In this document: piece after piece, positions 11,601 through 26,600 of the stretch
How positions within the stretch are numbered: the stretch's first letter is position 1
Layout of the letters: each line of letters begins with the position of its first letter
NCBI GenBank assembly: GCA_947172415.1
Contig: OX359201.1
Location: 992,001 to 1,056,000 of the forward strand
Reading direction: 5' to 3'
Length of the DNA stretch: 64,000 bases
DNA from: Chondrosia reniformis
Lineage: Eukaryota; Porifera; Demospongiae; Chondrillida; Chondrillidae
Notes under the pieces: model-generated
What the model was told of the DNA's origin: nothing
Seen by the model: the letters and a program-made list of their open reading frames with translations, nothing else
Database searches by the model: none
Program-made: the position numbers and the translations under genes

Positions 11601-14600
11601 ATACCTTTAAAATGGCTTGGAACGATGCACTCATCCCGAATTAACTTGATATAATTTGACTACATTTTTCTCGCAAATACCCTATTCTTAAGTATGGAAT
11701 AGCGCCAACCACAATCGTTTCCTTTTGAAATTTTCTTGTTTAAATAGAAGCGCAAAACCTTATAAAGTAGGCCTACCTGGACACATCTCTATGGTGGTAG
11801 CGGTTCCCATAGAGGTTGGTAGCGCTTAGACTCTGAAGCTGTCTCCTAATCGGTTGGTGCCATAGAGACGTGCTCACCAATAATCCGGATTTCGGGGGGG
11901 TTCCACGTAATGTGGGATTGGCATCTGATATCTTAGGATTCATATGAGTCGGCCATATCGAGAAGAACTGGTTCTTCTCACGCAAGTGACACCCAAAGCT
12001 CAACTCGGCAGAGCGTTACCACCGATCCCGGCCTCTGAGCGTCGTGGATGGTAGCGTTCGGTATGGTCCAACTTTTTTTCTTTGGAGTTTCGTTGGCCGT
12101 CGATTGGCAAAATTTCACTTTAACGACATCCATATAATATATGTGGATAGAAACTGCTTCAACAACAATCAAGTACTACACAGTGCATATCCATGTGTAT
12201 AAGAAATCTTTCAAAGAGTTCTATTTTTTCAGAAATATATACAGTACGGCATGTTCACTCTTACACCTACTCAAGGTCGGCCATTTATAGTATTACGCAA
12301 TTAGGGTTAGTTAATGTATGATGAGAAATTTATGTAGAAATCAAAATTTCTAAAACTGTTTGGAAATGTTTCATACATGTCTGTGAATGTAGACACAAAG
12401 TTTAAACTTCATATTTAGCCATTTGACAGAGTTACAGCACTAAGTGTACATTGTATTAAGAAAATGTATGGGGAAAGATAGGGTAAATTTCTGTAAAATT
12501 CAAAATTTCTAAAACTGTTTGGAAATGTTTCATACTTGTATGTGAATGTGGATACCAAGTTTAAGCTTCAAATTTACCAATTTGACAGAGTTACATCACT
12601 AAATGTACATTTAAGTTAATGTATTGTGAGAGATAGGGCAAATGTAAAGATTTATGAAAATTTCAAATTGTCATTGGAACTTTTTCATACATGTCTGTAA
12701 ATGCTGACAGCAAGTTTGAGCTTCATATCTTTATATTTGACAGAGTTAGAGCACCAAATGTACATTAATATACTGGAATACCAAATTAATGTATGGTGAG
12801 AGATAGGGCAAATGTAAAGATTTATAAAAATTTCAAAAACTCTTTGGAAATGATTCAATCATGTTTGTGAATGCTGACACCAAGGTTTAGCTTATTAACT
12901 TTCCATTTTACAGAGTTATAGTACCAAATGTACATTAAAGTATTGGTATACGAAATTAATGTATAGTGAGAGATAGGGCAAATGTAAAGATTTATGAAAA
13001 TTTCAAATTCTCATTGGAAATGTTTCATACATGTCTGTGAATGCTGACAGCAAGTTTGAGCTTCATATCCTTCCATTTGACAGAGGTAGAGCACCAAATG
13101 TACATTAATATACTGGAATACCAAATTAATGTATGGTGAGAGATAGGGCAGATGTAAAGATTTATGAAAATTTCAAATTCTCATTGGAAATGTTTCATAC
13201 ATGTCTGTGAATGCTGACAGCAAGTTTGAGCTTCATATCCTTCCATTTGACAGAGTTAGAGCACCAAATGTACATTAATATACTGGAATACCAAATTAAT
13301 GTATGGTGAGAGATAGGGCAAATGTAAAGATTTATGAAAATTTCAAATTCTCATTGGAAATGTTTCATACATGTCTGTGAATGCTGACAGCAAGTTTGAG
13401 CTTCATATCCTTCCATTTGACAGAGGTAGAGCACCAAATGTACATTAATATACTGGAATACCAAATTAATGTATGGTGAGAGATAGGGCAAATGTAAAGA
13501 TTTATGAAAATTTCAAATTGTCATTGGAACTTTTTCATACATGTCTGTAAATGTGACAGCAAGTTTGAGCTTCATATCTTTATATTTGACAGAGTTAGAG
13601 CACCAAATGTACATTAATATACTGGAATACCAAATTAATGTATGGTGAGAGATAGGGCAAATGTAAAGATTTATAAAAATTTCAAAAACTCTTTGGAAAT
13701 GATTCAATCATGTTTGTGAATGCTGACACCAAGGTTTAGCTTATTAACTTTCCATTTTACAGAGTTATAGTACCAAATGTACATTAAAGTATTGGTATAC
13801 GAAATTAATGTATAGTGAGAGATAGGGCAAATGTAAAGATTTATGAAAATTTCAAATTGTCATTGGAAATGTTTCCTACATGTCTGTGAATGCTGACAGC
13901 AAGTTTGAGCTTCATATCTTTCCATTTGACAGAATTAGAGCACCAAATGTACATAAATATACTGGAATACCAAATTAATGTATATTGAGAGATAGGGCAA
14001 ATGTAAAGATTTATGAAAATTTCAAATTGTCATTGGAAATGTTTCATACATGTCTGTGAATGCTGACAGCAAGTTTGAGCTTCATATCTTTCCATTTGAC
14101 AGAGTTAGAGCACCAAATGTACATTTATATACTGGAATACCAAATTAATGTATGGTGAGAGATAGGGCAAATGTAAAGATTTATGAAAATTTCAAATTGT
14201 CATTGGAAATGTTTCATACATGTCTGTGAATGCTGACAGCAAGTTTGAGCTTCATATCCTTCCATTTGACAGAGGTAGAGCACCAAATGTACATTAATAT
14301 ACTGGAATACCAAATTAATGTATGGTGAGAGATAGGGCAAATGTAAAGATTTATGAAAATTTCAAATTGTCATTGGAACTTTTTCATACATGTCTGTAAA
14401 TGCTGACAGCAAGTTTGAGCTTCATATCTTTATATTGGACAGAGTTAGAGCACCAAATGTACATTAATATACTGGAATACCAAAGTAATGTATGGTGAGA
14501 GATAGGGCAAATGTAAAGATTTATAAAAATTTCAAAAACTCTTTGGAAATGATTCAATCATGTTTGTGAATGCTGACACCAAGGTTTAGCTTATTAACTT

Positions 14601-17600
14601 TCCATTTTACAGAGTTATAGTACCAAATGTACATTAAAGTATTGGTATACGAAATTAATGTATAGTGAGAGATAGGGCAAATGTAAAGATTTATGAAAAT
14701 TTCAAATTCTCATTGGAAATGTTTCATACATGTCTGTGAATGCTGACAGCAAGTTTGAGCTTCATATCTTTCCATTTGACAGAATTAGAGCACCAAATGT
14801 ACATTAATATACTGGAATACCAAATTAATGTATATTGAGAGATAGGGCAAATGTAAAGATTTATGAAAATTTCAAATTCTCATTGGAAATGTTTCATACA
14901 TGTCTGTGAATGCTGACAGCAAGTTTGAGCTTCATATCTTTCCATTTGACAGAGTTAGAGCACCAAATGTACATTTATATACTGGAATACCAAATTAATG
15001 TATGGTGAGAGATAGGGCAAATGTAAAGATTTATGAAAATTTCAAATTCTCATTGGAAATGTTTCATACATGTCTGTGAATGCTGACAGCAAGTTTGAGC
15101 TTCATATCCTTCCATGTGACAGAGTTAGAGCACCAAATGTACATTAATATACTGGAAAACCAAATTAATGTATGGTGAGAGATAGGGCAAATGTAAAGAT
15201 TTATGAAAATTTCAAATTGTCATTGGAACTTTTTCATACATGTCTGTAAATGCTGACAGCAAGTTTGAGCTTCATATCTTTATATTGGACAGAGTTAGAG
15301 CACCAAATGTACATTAATATACTGGAATACCAAATTAATGTATGGTGAGAGATAGGGCAAATGTAAAGATTTATAAAAATTTCAAAAACTCTTTGGAAAT
15401 GATTCAATCATGTTTGTGAATGCTGACACCAAGGTTTAGCTTATTAACTTTCCATTTTACAGAGTTATAGTACCAAATGTACATTAAAGTATTGGTATAC
15501 GAAATTAATGTATATTGAGAGATAGGGCAAATGTAAAGATTTATGAAAATTTCAAATTGTCATTGGAAATGTTTCCTACATGTCTGTGAATGCTGACAGC
15601 AAGTTTGAGCTTCATATCTTTCCATTTGACAGAATTAGAGCACCAAATGTACATTAATATACTGGAATACCAAATTAATGTATATTGAGAGATAGGGCAA
15701 ATGTAAAGATTTATGAAAATTTCAAATTGTCATTGGAAATGTTTCATACATGTCTGTGAATGCTGACAGCAAGTTTGAGCTTCATATCTTTCCATTTGAC
15801 AGAGTTAGAGCACCAAATGTACATTTATATACTGGAATACCAAATTAATGTATGGTGAGAGATAGGGCAAATGTAAAGATTTATGAAAATTTCAAATTCT
15901 CATTGGAAATGTTTCATACATGTCTGTGAATGCTGACAGCAAGTTTGAGCTTCATATCCTTCCATTTGACAGAGGTAGAGCACCAAATGTACATTAATAT
16001 ACTGGAATACCAAATTAATGTATGGTGAGAGATAGGGCAAATGTAAAGATTTATGAAAATTGCAAATTGTCATTGGAACTTTTTCATACATGTCTGTAAA
16101 TGCTGACAGCAAGTTTGAGCTTCATATCTTTATATTTGACAGAGTTAGAGCACCAAATGTACATTAATATACTGGAATACCAAATTAATGTATGGTGAGA
16201 GATAGGGCAAATGTAAAGATTTATAAAAAAATCAAAAACTCTTTGGAAATGATTCAATCATGTTTGTGGATGCTGACACCAAGGTTTAACTTATTAACTT
16301 TCCATTTTACAGAGTTATAGTACCAAATGTACATTAAAGTTTTGGTATACGAAATTAATGTATGGTGAGAGATAGGGCAAATGTAAAGATTTATGAAAAT
16401 TTCAAATTCTCATTGGAAATGTTTCATACATGTCTGTGAATGCTGACAGCAAGTTTGAGCTTCATATCTTTCCATTTGACAGAATTAGAGCACCAAATGT
16501 ACATTAATATACTGGAATACCAACTTAATGTATGGTGAGAGATAGGGCAAATGTAAAGATTTATAAAAAATTCAAAAACTCTTTGGAAATGATTCAATCA
16601 TGTTTGTGAATGCTGACACCAAAGTTTAGCTTGTTAACTTTCCATTTGACAGAGTTAGAGCACCAAATGTGCATTAATATACTGGAATACCAAATTAATG
16701 TATGGTGAGAGATAGGGCAAATGTAAAGATTTATGAAAATTTCAAATTCTCATTGGAAATGTTTCATACATGTCTATGAATGCTGACAGCAAGTTTGAGC
16801 TTCATATCTTTCCATTTGACAGAGTTAGAGCACAAAATGTACATAAATATACTGGAATACCAAATTAATGTATGGTGAGAGATAGGGCAAATGTAAAGAT
16901 TTATGAAAATTTCAAATTCTCATTGGAAATGTTTCATACATGTCTGTGAATACTGACAGCAAGTTTGAGCTTCATATCTTTCCATTTGACAGAGTTAGAG
17001 CACCAAATGTACATTAATATACTGGAATACCAAATTAATGTATGGTGAGAGATAGGGCAAATGTAAAGATTTATGAAAATTTCAAATTGTCATTGGAAAT
17101 GTTTCATACATGTTTGTGAATGCTGACACCAAGGTTTAGCTTATTAACTTTCCATTTTACAGAGTTATAGTACCAAATGAACATTAAAGTATTGGTATAC
17201 GAAATTAATGTATGGTGAGAGATAGGGTTAATGTAAAGATTTATAAAAATTTCAAATTGTCATTGGAAATGTTTCATACATGTCTGTGAATGCTGACAGC
17301 AAGTTTGAGCTTCACTATCTTTCCATTTGTCAGAGTTAGAGCACCAAATGTACATTAATATACTGGAATACCAAATTAATGTATGGTGAGAGATAGGGCA
17401 AATGTAAAGATTTATAAAAATTTCAAAAACTCTTTGGAAATGATTCAATCATGTTTGTGAATGCTGACACCAAGGTTTATTTAGCTTATTAACTTTCCAT
17501 TTTACAGAGTTATAGTACCAAATGTACATTAAAGTATTGGTATACGAAATTAATGTATAGTGAGAGATAGGGCAAATGTCAAGATTTATGAAAATTTCAA

Positions 17601-20600
17601 AGTCTCATTGGAAATGTTTCATACATGTCTGTGAATGCTGACAGCAAGTTTGAGCTTCATATCTTTCCATTTGAGAGAGTTAGAGCACCAAATGTACATT
17701 AATATACTGGAATACCAAATTAATGTATGGTGAGAGATAGGGCAAATGTAAAGATTTTTGAAAATTTCAAATTCTCATTGGAAATGTTTTAAACATGTCT
17801 GTGAATGCTGACGTTAAGTTAAAGCTTCATATCTCTCCATTTGACAGAGCTACAGCACTCTAATGTACATTAAATTTCTAGTATACGACCTTAAATGGGT
17901 GTAGCATATATATCGTGCGATACTATTTTGCAAATTATCGGCATACGAAGTTAAAATGTTTTGACATGAATGGGGCAACTAGAAACACGCAGGGACAGTC
18001 CAGAACGCAGCTGTCAGAAGGTCTTTACATAGAGGCAGGTAGCCATTATGCTATTACTGCAATTGAGATTGAGTGTGGCTGGTTATACCAGTTTACGTTC
18101 ATATCGGAACACCTCTCGCTAAAATCGTTTCTACATGGGACCAGAAAAGTTGGTCTCCTCCGCCAATCAAGACACTTACAGGACTCTATCCATTTTTCCC
18201 AGTTTCTAGATGAACCACGAATACTGGATATACCTTTAAAATGGCTTGGAACGATGCACTCATCCCGAATTAACTTGATATAATTTGACTACATTTTTCT
18301 CGTAAATACCCTATTCTTAAGTATGGAATAGCGCCAACCACAATCGTTTCCTTTTGAAATTTTCTTGTTTAAATAGAAGCGCAAAACCTTATAAAGTAGG
18401 CCTACCTGGACACATCTCTATGGTGGTAGCGGTTCCCATAGAGGTTGGTAGCGCTTAGACTCTGAAGCTGTCTCCTAATCGGTTGGTGCCATAGAGACGT
18501 GCTCACCAATAATCCGGATTTCGGGGGGGTTCCACGTAATGTGGGATTGGCATCTGATATCTTAGGATTCATATGAGTCGGCCATATCGAGAAGAACTGG
18601 TTCTTCTCACGCAAGTGACACCCAAAGCTCAACTCGGCAGAGCGTTACCACCGATCCCGGCCTCTGAGCGTCGTGGATGGTAGCGTTCGGTATGGTCAAA
18701 CTGTTTTTCTTTGGAGTTTCGTTGGCCGTCGATTGGCAAAATTTCACTTTAACGACATCCATATAATATATGTGGATAGAAACTGCTTCAACAACAATCA
18801 AGTACTACACAGTGCATATCCATGTGTATAAGAAATCTTTCAAAGAGTTCTATTTTTTCAGAAATATATACAGTACGGCATGTTCACTCTTACACCTACT
18901 CAAGGTCGGCCATTTATAGTATTACGCAATTAGGGTTAGTTAATGTATGATGAGAAATTTATGTAGAAATCAAAATTTCTAAAACTGTTTGGAAATGTTT
19001 CATACATGTCTGTGAATGTAGACACAAAGTTTAAACTTCAGATTTAGCCATTTGACAGAGTTACAGCACTAAGTGTACATTGTATTAAGAAAATGTATGG
19101 GGAAAGAGAGGGTAAAAATTTCTGTAAAATTCAAAATTTCTAAAACTGTTTGGAAATGTTTCATACTTGTATGTGAATGTGGATACCAAATTTAAGCTTC
19201 AAATTTACCAATTTGACAGAGTTACATCACTAAATGTACATTTAAGTTAATGTATTGTGAGAGATAGGGCAAATGTAAAGATTTATAAAAATTTCAAATT
19301 CTCATTGGAAATGTTTCATACATGTCTGTGAATGCTGACAGCAAGTTTGAGCTTCATATCTTTCCATTTTACAGAGTTAGAGCACCAAATGTACATTCAT
19401 ATACTGGAATACCAAATTAATGTATAGTGAGAGATAGGGCAAATGTAAAGATTTATGAAAATTTCAAATTGTCATTGGAAATGTTTCATACATGCCTGTG
19501 AATGCTGACAGCAAGTTTGAGCTTCATATCTTTCCATTTGACAGAGTTAGAGCACCAAATGTACATTAATATACTGGAATACCAAATTAATGTATGGTGA
19601 GAGATAAGGCAAATTAAATGTAAAGATTTATGAAAATTTCAAATTGTCATTGGAAATGTTTCATACATGTCTTTGAATGCTGACAGCAAGTTTGAGCTTA
19701 ATATCTTTCCATTTGACAGAGTTAGAGCACCAAATGTACATTAATATACTGGAATACCAAATTAATGTATGGTGAGAGATAGGGCAAATGTAAAGATTTT
19801 TGAAAATTTCAAATTGTCATTGGAAATGTTTCCTACATGTCTGTGAATGCTGACAGCAAGTTTGAGCTTCATATCTTTCCATTTGAGAGAGTTAGAGCAC
19901 CAAATGTACATTAATATACTGGAATACCAAATTAATGTATGGTGAGAGATAGGGCAAATGTAAAGATTTATGAAAATTTCAAATTCTCATTGGAAATGTT
20001 TCATACATGTCTGTGAATGCTGACAGCAAGTTTGAGCTTCATATCTTTCCATTTGACAGAATTAGAGCACCAAATGTACATTAATATACTGGAATACCAA
20101 ATTAATGTATAGTGAGAGATAGGGCAAATGTAAAGATTTTTGAAAATTTCAAATTCTCATTGGAAATGTTTTAAACATGTCTGTGAATGCTGACGTTAAG
20201 TTAAAGCTTCATATCTCTCCATTTGACAGAGCTACAGCACTCTAATGTACATTAAATTTCTAGTATACGACCTTAAATGGGTGTAGCATATATATCGTGC
20301 GATACTATTTTGCAAATTATCGGCATACGAAGTTAAAATGTTTTGACATGAATGGGGCAACTAGAAACACGCAGGGACAGTCCAGAACGCAGCTGTCAGA
20401 AGGTCTTTACATAGAGGCAGGTAGCCATTATGCTATTACTGCAATTGAGATTGAGTGTGGCTGGTTATACCAGTTTACGTTCATATCGGAACACCTCTCG
20501 CTAAAATCGTTTCTACATGGGACCAGAAAAGTTGGTCTCCTCCGCCAATCAAGACACTTACAGGACTCTATCCATTTTTCCCAGTTTCTAGATGAACCAC

Positions 20601-23600
20601 GAATACTGGATATACCTTTAAAATGGCTTGGAACGATGCACTCATCCCGAATTAACTTGATATAATTTGACTACATTTTTCTCGCAAATACCCTATTCTT
20701 AAGTATGGAATAGCGCCAACCACAATCGTTTCCTTTTGAAATTTTCTTGTTTAAATAGAAGCGCAAAACCTTATAAAGTAGGCCTACCTGGACACATCTC
20801 TATGGTGGTAGCGGTTCCCATAGAGGTTGGTAGCGCTTAGACTCTGAAGCTGTCTCCTAATCGGTTGGTGCCATAGAGACGTGCTCACCAATAATCCGGA
20901 TTTCGGGGGGGTTCCACGTAATGTGGGATTGGCATCTGATATCTTAGGATTCATATGAGTCGGCCATATCGAGAAGAACTGGTTCTTCTCACGCAAGTGA
21001 CACCCAAAGCTCAACTCGGCAGAGCGTTACCACCGATCCCGGCCTCTGAGCGTCGTGGATGGTAGCGTTCGGTATGGTCCAACTTTTTTTCTTTGGAGTT
21101 TCGTTGGCCGTCGATTGGCAAAATTTCACTTTAACGACATCCATATAATATATGTGGATAGAAACTGCTTCAACAACAATCAAGTACTACACAGTGCATA
21201 TCCATGTGTATAAGAAATCTTTCAAAGAGTTCTATTTTTTCAGAAATATATACAGTACGGCATGTTCACTCTTACACCTACTCAAGGTCGGCCATTTATA
21301 GTATTACGCAATTAGGGTTAGTTAATGTATGATGAGAAATTTATGTAGAAATCAAAATTTCTAAAACTGTTTGGAAATGTTTCATACATGTCTGTGAATG
21401 TAGACACAAAGTTTAAACTTCATATTTAGCCATTTGACAGAGTTACAGCACTAAGTGTACATTGTATTAAGAAAATGTATGGGGAAAGATAGGGTAAATT
21501 TCTGTAAAATTCAAAATTTCTAAAACTGTTTGGAAATGTTTCATACTTGTATGTGAATGTGGATACCAAGTTTAAGCTTCAAATTTACCAATTTGACAGA
21601 GTTACATCACTAAATGTACATTTAAGTTAATGTATGGTGAGAGATAGGGCAAATGTAAAGATTTATAAAAATTTCAAATTCTCATTGGAAATGTTTCATA
21701 CATGTCTGTGAATGCAGACAGCAAGTTTGAGCTTCATATCTTTCTATTTTACAGAGTTAGAGCACCAAATGTACATTCATATACTGGAATACCAAATTAA
21801 TGTATAGTGAGAGATAGGGCAAATGTAAAGATTTATGAAAATTTCAAATTCTCATTGGAAATGTTTCATACATGTCTGTGAATGCTGACAGCAAGTGTGA
21901 GCTTCATATCTTTCCATTTGACAGAGTTAGAGCACCAAATGTACATTAATATACTGGAATACCATATTAATGTATGGTGAGAGATAGGGCAAATGTAAAG
22001 ATTTATGAAAATTTCAAATTGTCATTGTAAATGTTTCATACATGTCTGTGAATGCTGACAGCAAGTTTGAGCTTCATATCTTTCCATTTGACAGAGTTAG
22101 AGCACCAAATGTACATTAATATACTGGAATACCAAATTAATGTATGGTGAGAGATAGGGCAAATGTAAAGATTTATGAAAATTTCAAATTCTCATTGGAA
22201 ATGTTTCATACATGTCTGTAAATGCTGACAGCAAGTTTGAGCTTCATATCTTTCCATTTGACAGAGTTAGAGCACCAAATGTACGTTAATATACTGGAAT
22301 ACCAAATTAATGTATGGTGAGAGATAGGGCAAATGTAAAGATTTATAAAAATTTCAAAAACTCTTTGGAAATGATTCAATCATGTTTGTGAATGCTGACA
22401 CCAAGGTTTAGCTTATTAACTTTCCATTTTACAGAGTTATAGTACCAAATGTACATTAAAGTATTGGTATACGAAATTAATGTATATTGAGAGATAGGGC
22501 AAATGTAAAGATTTATGAAAATTTCAAATTGTCATTGGAAATGTTTCCTACATGTCTGTGAATGCTGAAAGCAAGTTTGAGCTTCATATCTTTCCATTTG
22601 ACAGAATTAGAGCACCAAATGTACATTAATATACTGGAATACCAAATTAATGTATGGTGAGAGATAGGGCAAATGTAAAGATTTATGAAAATTTCAAATT
22701 ATCATTGGAAATGTTTCATACATGTCTGTGAATGCTGACAGCAAGTTTGAGCTTCATATCTTTCCATTTGACAGAGTTAGAGCACCAAATGTACATTAAT
22801 ATACTGGAATACCAAATTAATGTATGGTGAGAGATAGGGCAAATGTAAAGATTTATGAAAATTTCAAATTGTCATTGGAAATGTTTCCTACATGTCTGTG
22901 AATGCTGAAAGCAAGTTTGAGCTTCATATCTTTCCATTTGACAGAATTAGAGCACCAAATGTACATTAATATACTGGAATACCAAATTAATGTATGGTGA
23001 GAGATAGGGCAAATGTAAAGATTTATGAAAATTTCAAATTATCATTGGAAATGTTTCATACATGTCTGTGAATGCTGACAGCAAGTTTGAGCTTCATATC
23101 TTTCCATTTGACAGAGTTAGAGCACCAAATGTACATTAATATACTGGAATACCAAATTAATGTATGGTGAGAGATAGGGCAAATGTAAAGATTTATGAAA
23201 ATTTCAAATTCTCATTGGAAATGTTTCATACATGTCTGTGAATGCTGACAGCAAGTTTGAGCTTCATATCCTTCCATTTGACAGAGTTAGAGCACCAAAT
23301 GTACATTAATATACTGGAATACCAAATTAATGTATGGTGAGAGATAGGGCAAATGTAAAGATTTATGAAAATTTCAAAATTCTCATTGGAAATGTTTCAT
23401 ACATGTCTGTGAATGCTGACAGCAAGTTTGAGCTTCATATCCTTCCATTTGACAGAGTTAGAGCACCAAATGTACATTAATATACTGGAATACCAAATTA
23501 ATGTATGGTGAGAGATAGGGCAAATGTAAAGATTTATGAAAATTTCAAATTGTCATTGGAAATGTTTCATACATATTTGTGAATGCTGACACCAAGGTTT

Positions 23601-26600
23601 AGCTTATTAACTTTCCATTTTACAGAGTTATAGTACCAAATGTACATTTAAGTATTGGTATACGAAATTAATGTATGGTGAGAGATAGGGTAAATGTAAA
23701 GATTTATGAAAATTTCAAATTGTCATTGGAAATGTTTCATACATGTCTGTGAATGCTGACAGCAAGTTTGAGCATCACTATCTTTCCATTTGTCAGAGTT
23801 AGAGCACCAAATGTACATTAATATACTGGAATACCAAATTAATGTATGGTGAGAGATAGGGCAAATGTAAAGATTTATGAAAATTTCAAAAACTCTTTGG
23901 AAATGATTCAAACATGTTTGTGAATGCTGACACCAAGGTTTATTTAGCTTATTAACTTTCCATTTTACAGAGTTATAGTACCAAATGTACATTAAAGTAT
24001 TGGTATACGAAATTAATGAATAGTGAGAGATAGGGCAAATGTAAAGATTTATGAAAATTTCAAATTCTCATTGGAAATGTTTCATACATGTCTGTGAATG
24101 CTGACAGCAAGTTTGAGCTTCATATCTTTCCATTTTACAGAGTTAGAACACCAAATGTACATTAATATACTGGAATACCAAATTAATGTATGGTGAGAGA
24201 TAGGGCAAATGTAAAGATTTATAAAAATTTCAAATTCCCATTGGAAATGTTTCATACATGCCTGTGAATGCTGACAGCAAGTTTGAGCTTCATATCTTTC
24301 CATTTGACAGAATTAGAGCACCAAATGTACATTAATATACTGGAATACCAAATTAATGTATGGTGAGAGATAGGGCAAATGTAAAGAATTATAAAAAATT
24401 CAAAAACTCTTTGTAAATGATTCAATCATGTTTGTGAATGCTGACACCAAAGTTTAGCTTGTTAACTTTCCATTTGACAGAGTTAGAGCACCAAATGTAC
24501 ATTAATATACTGGAATACCAAATTAATGTATGGTGAAAGATAGGGCAAATGTAAAGATTTATGAAAATTTCAAATTCTCATTGGAAATGTTTCATACATG
24601 TCTGTGAATGCTGACAGCAAGTTTGAGCTTCATATCCTTCCATTTGACAGAGTTAGAGCACCAAATGTACATTAATATACTGGAATACCAAATTAATGTA
24701 TGGTGAGAGATAGGGCAAATGTAAAGATTTATGAAAATTTCAAATTCTCATTGGAAATGTTTCATACATGTCTGTGAATGCTGACAGCAAGTGTGAGCTT
24801 CATATCTTTCCATTTGACAGAGTTAGAGCACCAAATGTACATTAATATACTGGAATACCAAATTAATGTATGGTGAGAGATAGGGCAAATGTAAAGATTT
24901 ATGAAAATTTCAAATTCTCATTGGAAATGTTTCATACATGTCTGTGAATGCTGACAGCAAGTTTGAGCTTCATATCCTTCCATTTGACAGAGTTAGAGCA
25001 CCAAATGTACATTAATATACTGGAATACCAAATTAATGTATGGTGAGAGATAGGGCAAATGTAAAGATTTATGAAAATTTCAAATTCTCATTGGAAATGT
25101 TTCATACATGTCTGTGAATGCTGACAGCAAGTTTGAGCTTCATATCTTTCCATTTGAGAGAGTTAGAGCACCAAATGTACATTAATATACTGGAATACCA
25201 AATTAATGTATGGTGAGAGATAGGGCAAATGTAAAGATTTATGAAAATTTCAAATTCTCATTGGAAATGTTTCATACATGTCTGTGAATACTGACAGCAA
25301 ATTTGAGCTTCATATCCTTCCATTTGACAGAGTTAGAGCACCAAATGTACATTAATATACTGGAATACCAAATTAATGTATAGTGAGAGATAGGGCAAAT
25401 GTAAAGATTTATAAAAATTTCAAAAACTCTTTGGAAATGATTCAATCATGTTTGTGAATGCTGACACCAAGGTTTAACTTATTAACTTTCCATTTTACAG
25501 AGTTATAGTAGCAAATGTACATTAAAGTATTGGTATACGAAATTAATGTATGGTGAGAGATAGGGCAAATGTAAAGATTTATGAAAATTTCAAATTCTCA
25601 TTGGAAATGTTTCATACATGTCTGTGAATGCTGACAGCAAGTTTGAGCTTCATATCTTTCCATTTGACAGAGTTAGAGCACCAAATGTACATTAATATAC
25701 TGGAATACCAAATTAATGTATGGTGAGAGATAGGGCAAATGTAAAGATTTATGAAAATTTCAAATTGTCATTGGAAATGTTTCATACATGTCTGTGAATG
25801 CTGACAGCAAGTTTGAGCTTCATATCTTTCCATTTGACAGAGTTAGAGCACCAAATGTACATTAATATACTGGAATACCAAATTAATGTATGGTGAGAGA
25901 TAGGGCAAATGTAAAGATTTATGAAAATTACAAATTGTCATTGGAAATGTTTCATACATGTTTGTGAATGCTGACACCAAGGTTTAGCTTATTAACTTTC
26001 CATTTTACAGAGTTATAGTACCAAATGTACATTAAGTATTGGTATACGAAATTAATGTATGGTGAGAGATAGGGCAAATGTAAAGATTTATGAAAATTTC
26101 AAATTCTCATTGGAAATGTTTCATACATGTCTGTGAATGCTGACAGCAAGTTTGAGCTTCATATCTTTCCATTTGAGAGAGTTAGAGCACCAAATGTACA
26201 TTAATATACTGGAATACCAAATTAATGTATGGTGAGAGATAGGGCAAATGTAAAGATTTATGAAAATTTCAAATTCTCATTGGAAATGTTTCATACATGT
26301 CTGTGAATACTGACAGCAAATTTGAGCTTCATATCCTTCCATTTGACAGAGTTAGAGCACCAAATGTACATTAATATACTGGAATACCAAATTAATGTAT
26401 AGTGAGAGATAAGGCAAATGTAAAGATTTATAAAAATTTCAAAAACTCTTTGGAAATGATTCAATCATGTTTGTGAATGCTGACACCAAGGTTTAACTTA
26501 TTAACTTTCCATTTTACAGAGTTATAGTAGCAAATGTACATTAAAGTATTGGTATACGAAATTAATGTATGGTGAGAGATAGGGCAAATGTAAAGATTTA

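Noticed and set aside
11785-12050. tRNA- or 5S-like gene in the insert (TTGGTAGCGCTTAGACTC, GGTGGTAACGCTCTGCC)
   Set aside because: The D-arm and anticodon-like pieces are suggestive, but no proper acceptor stem or T-arm/B-box could be aligned; at most a tRNA-derived fragment.
11773-12172. Minus-strand frames of 76 and 64 codons in each insert as genes
   Set aside because: The longer one has no ATG start, neither shows a domain, and they overlap the hairpins of the insert.
12300-12311. TTAGGGTTAG as telomeric repeat
   Set aside because: Only one and a half units at the end of each insert; too short to imply telomeric origin.
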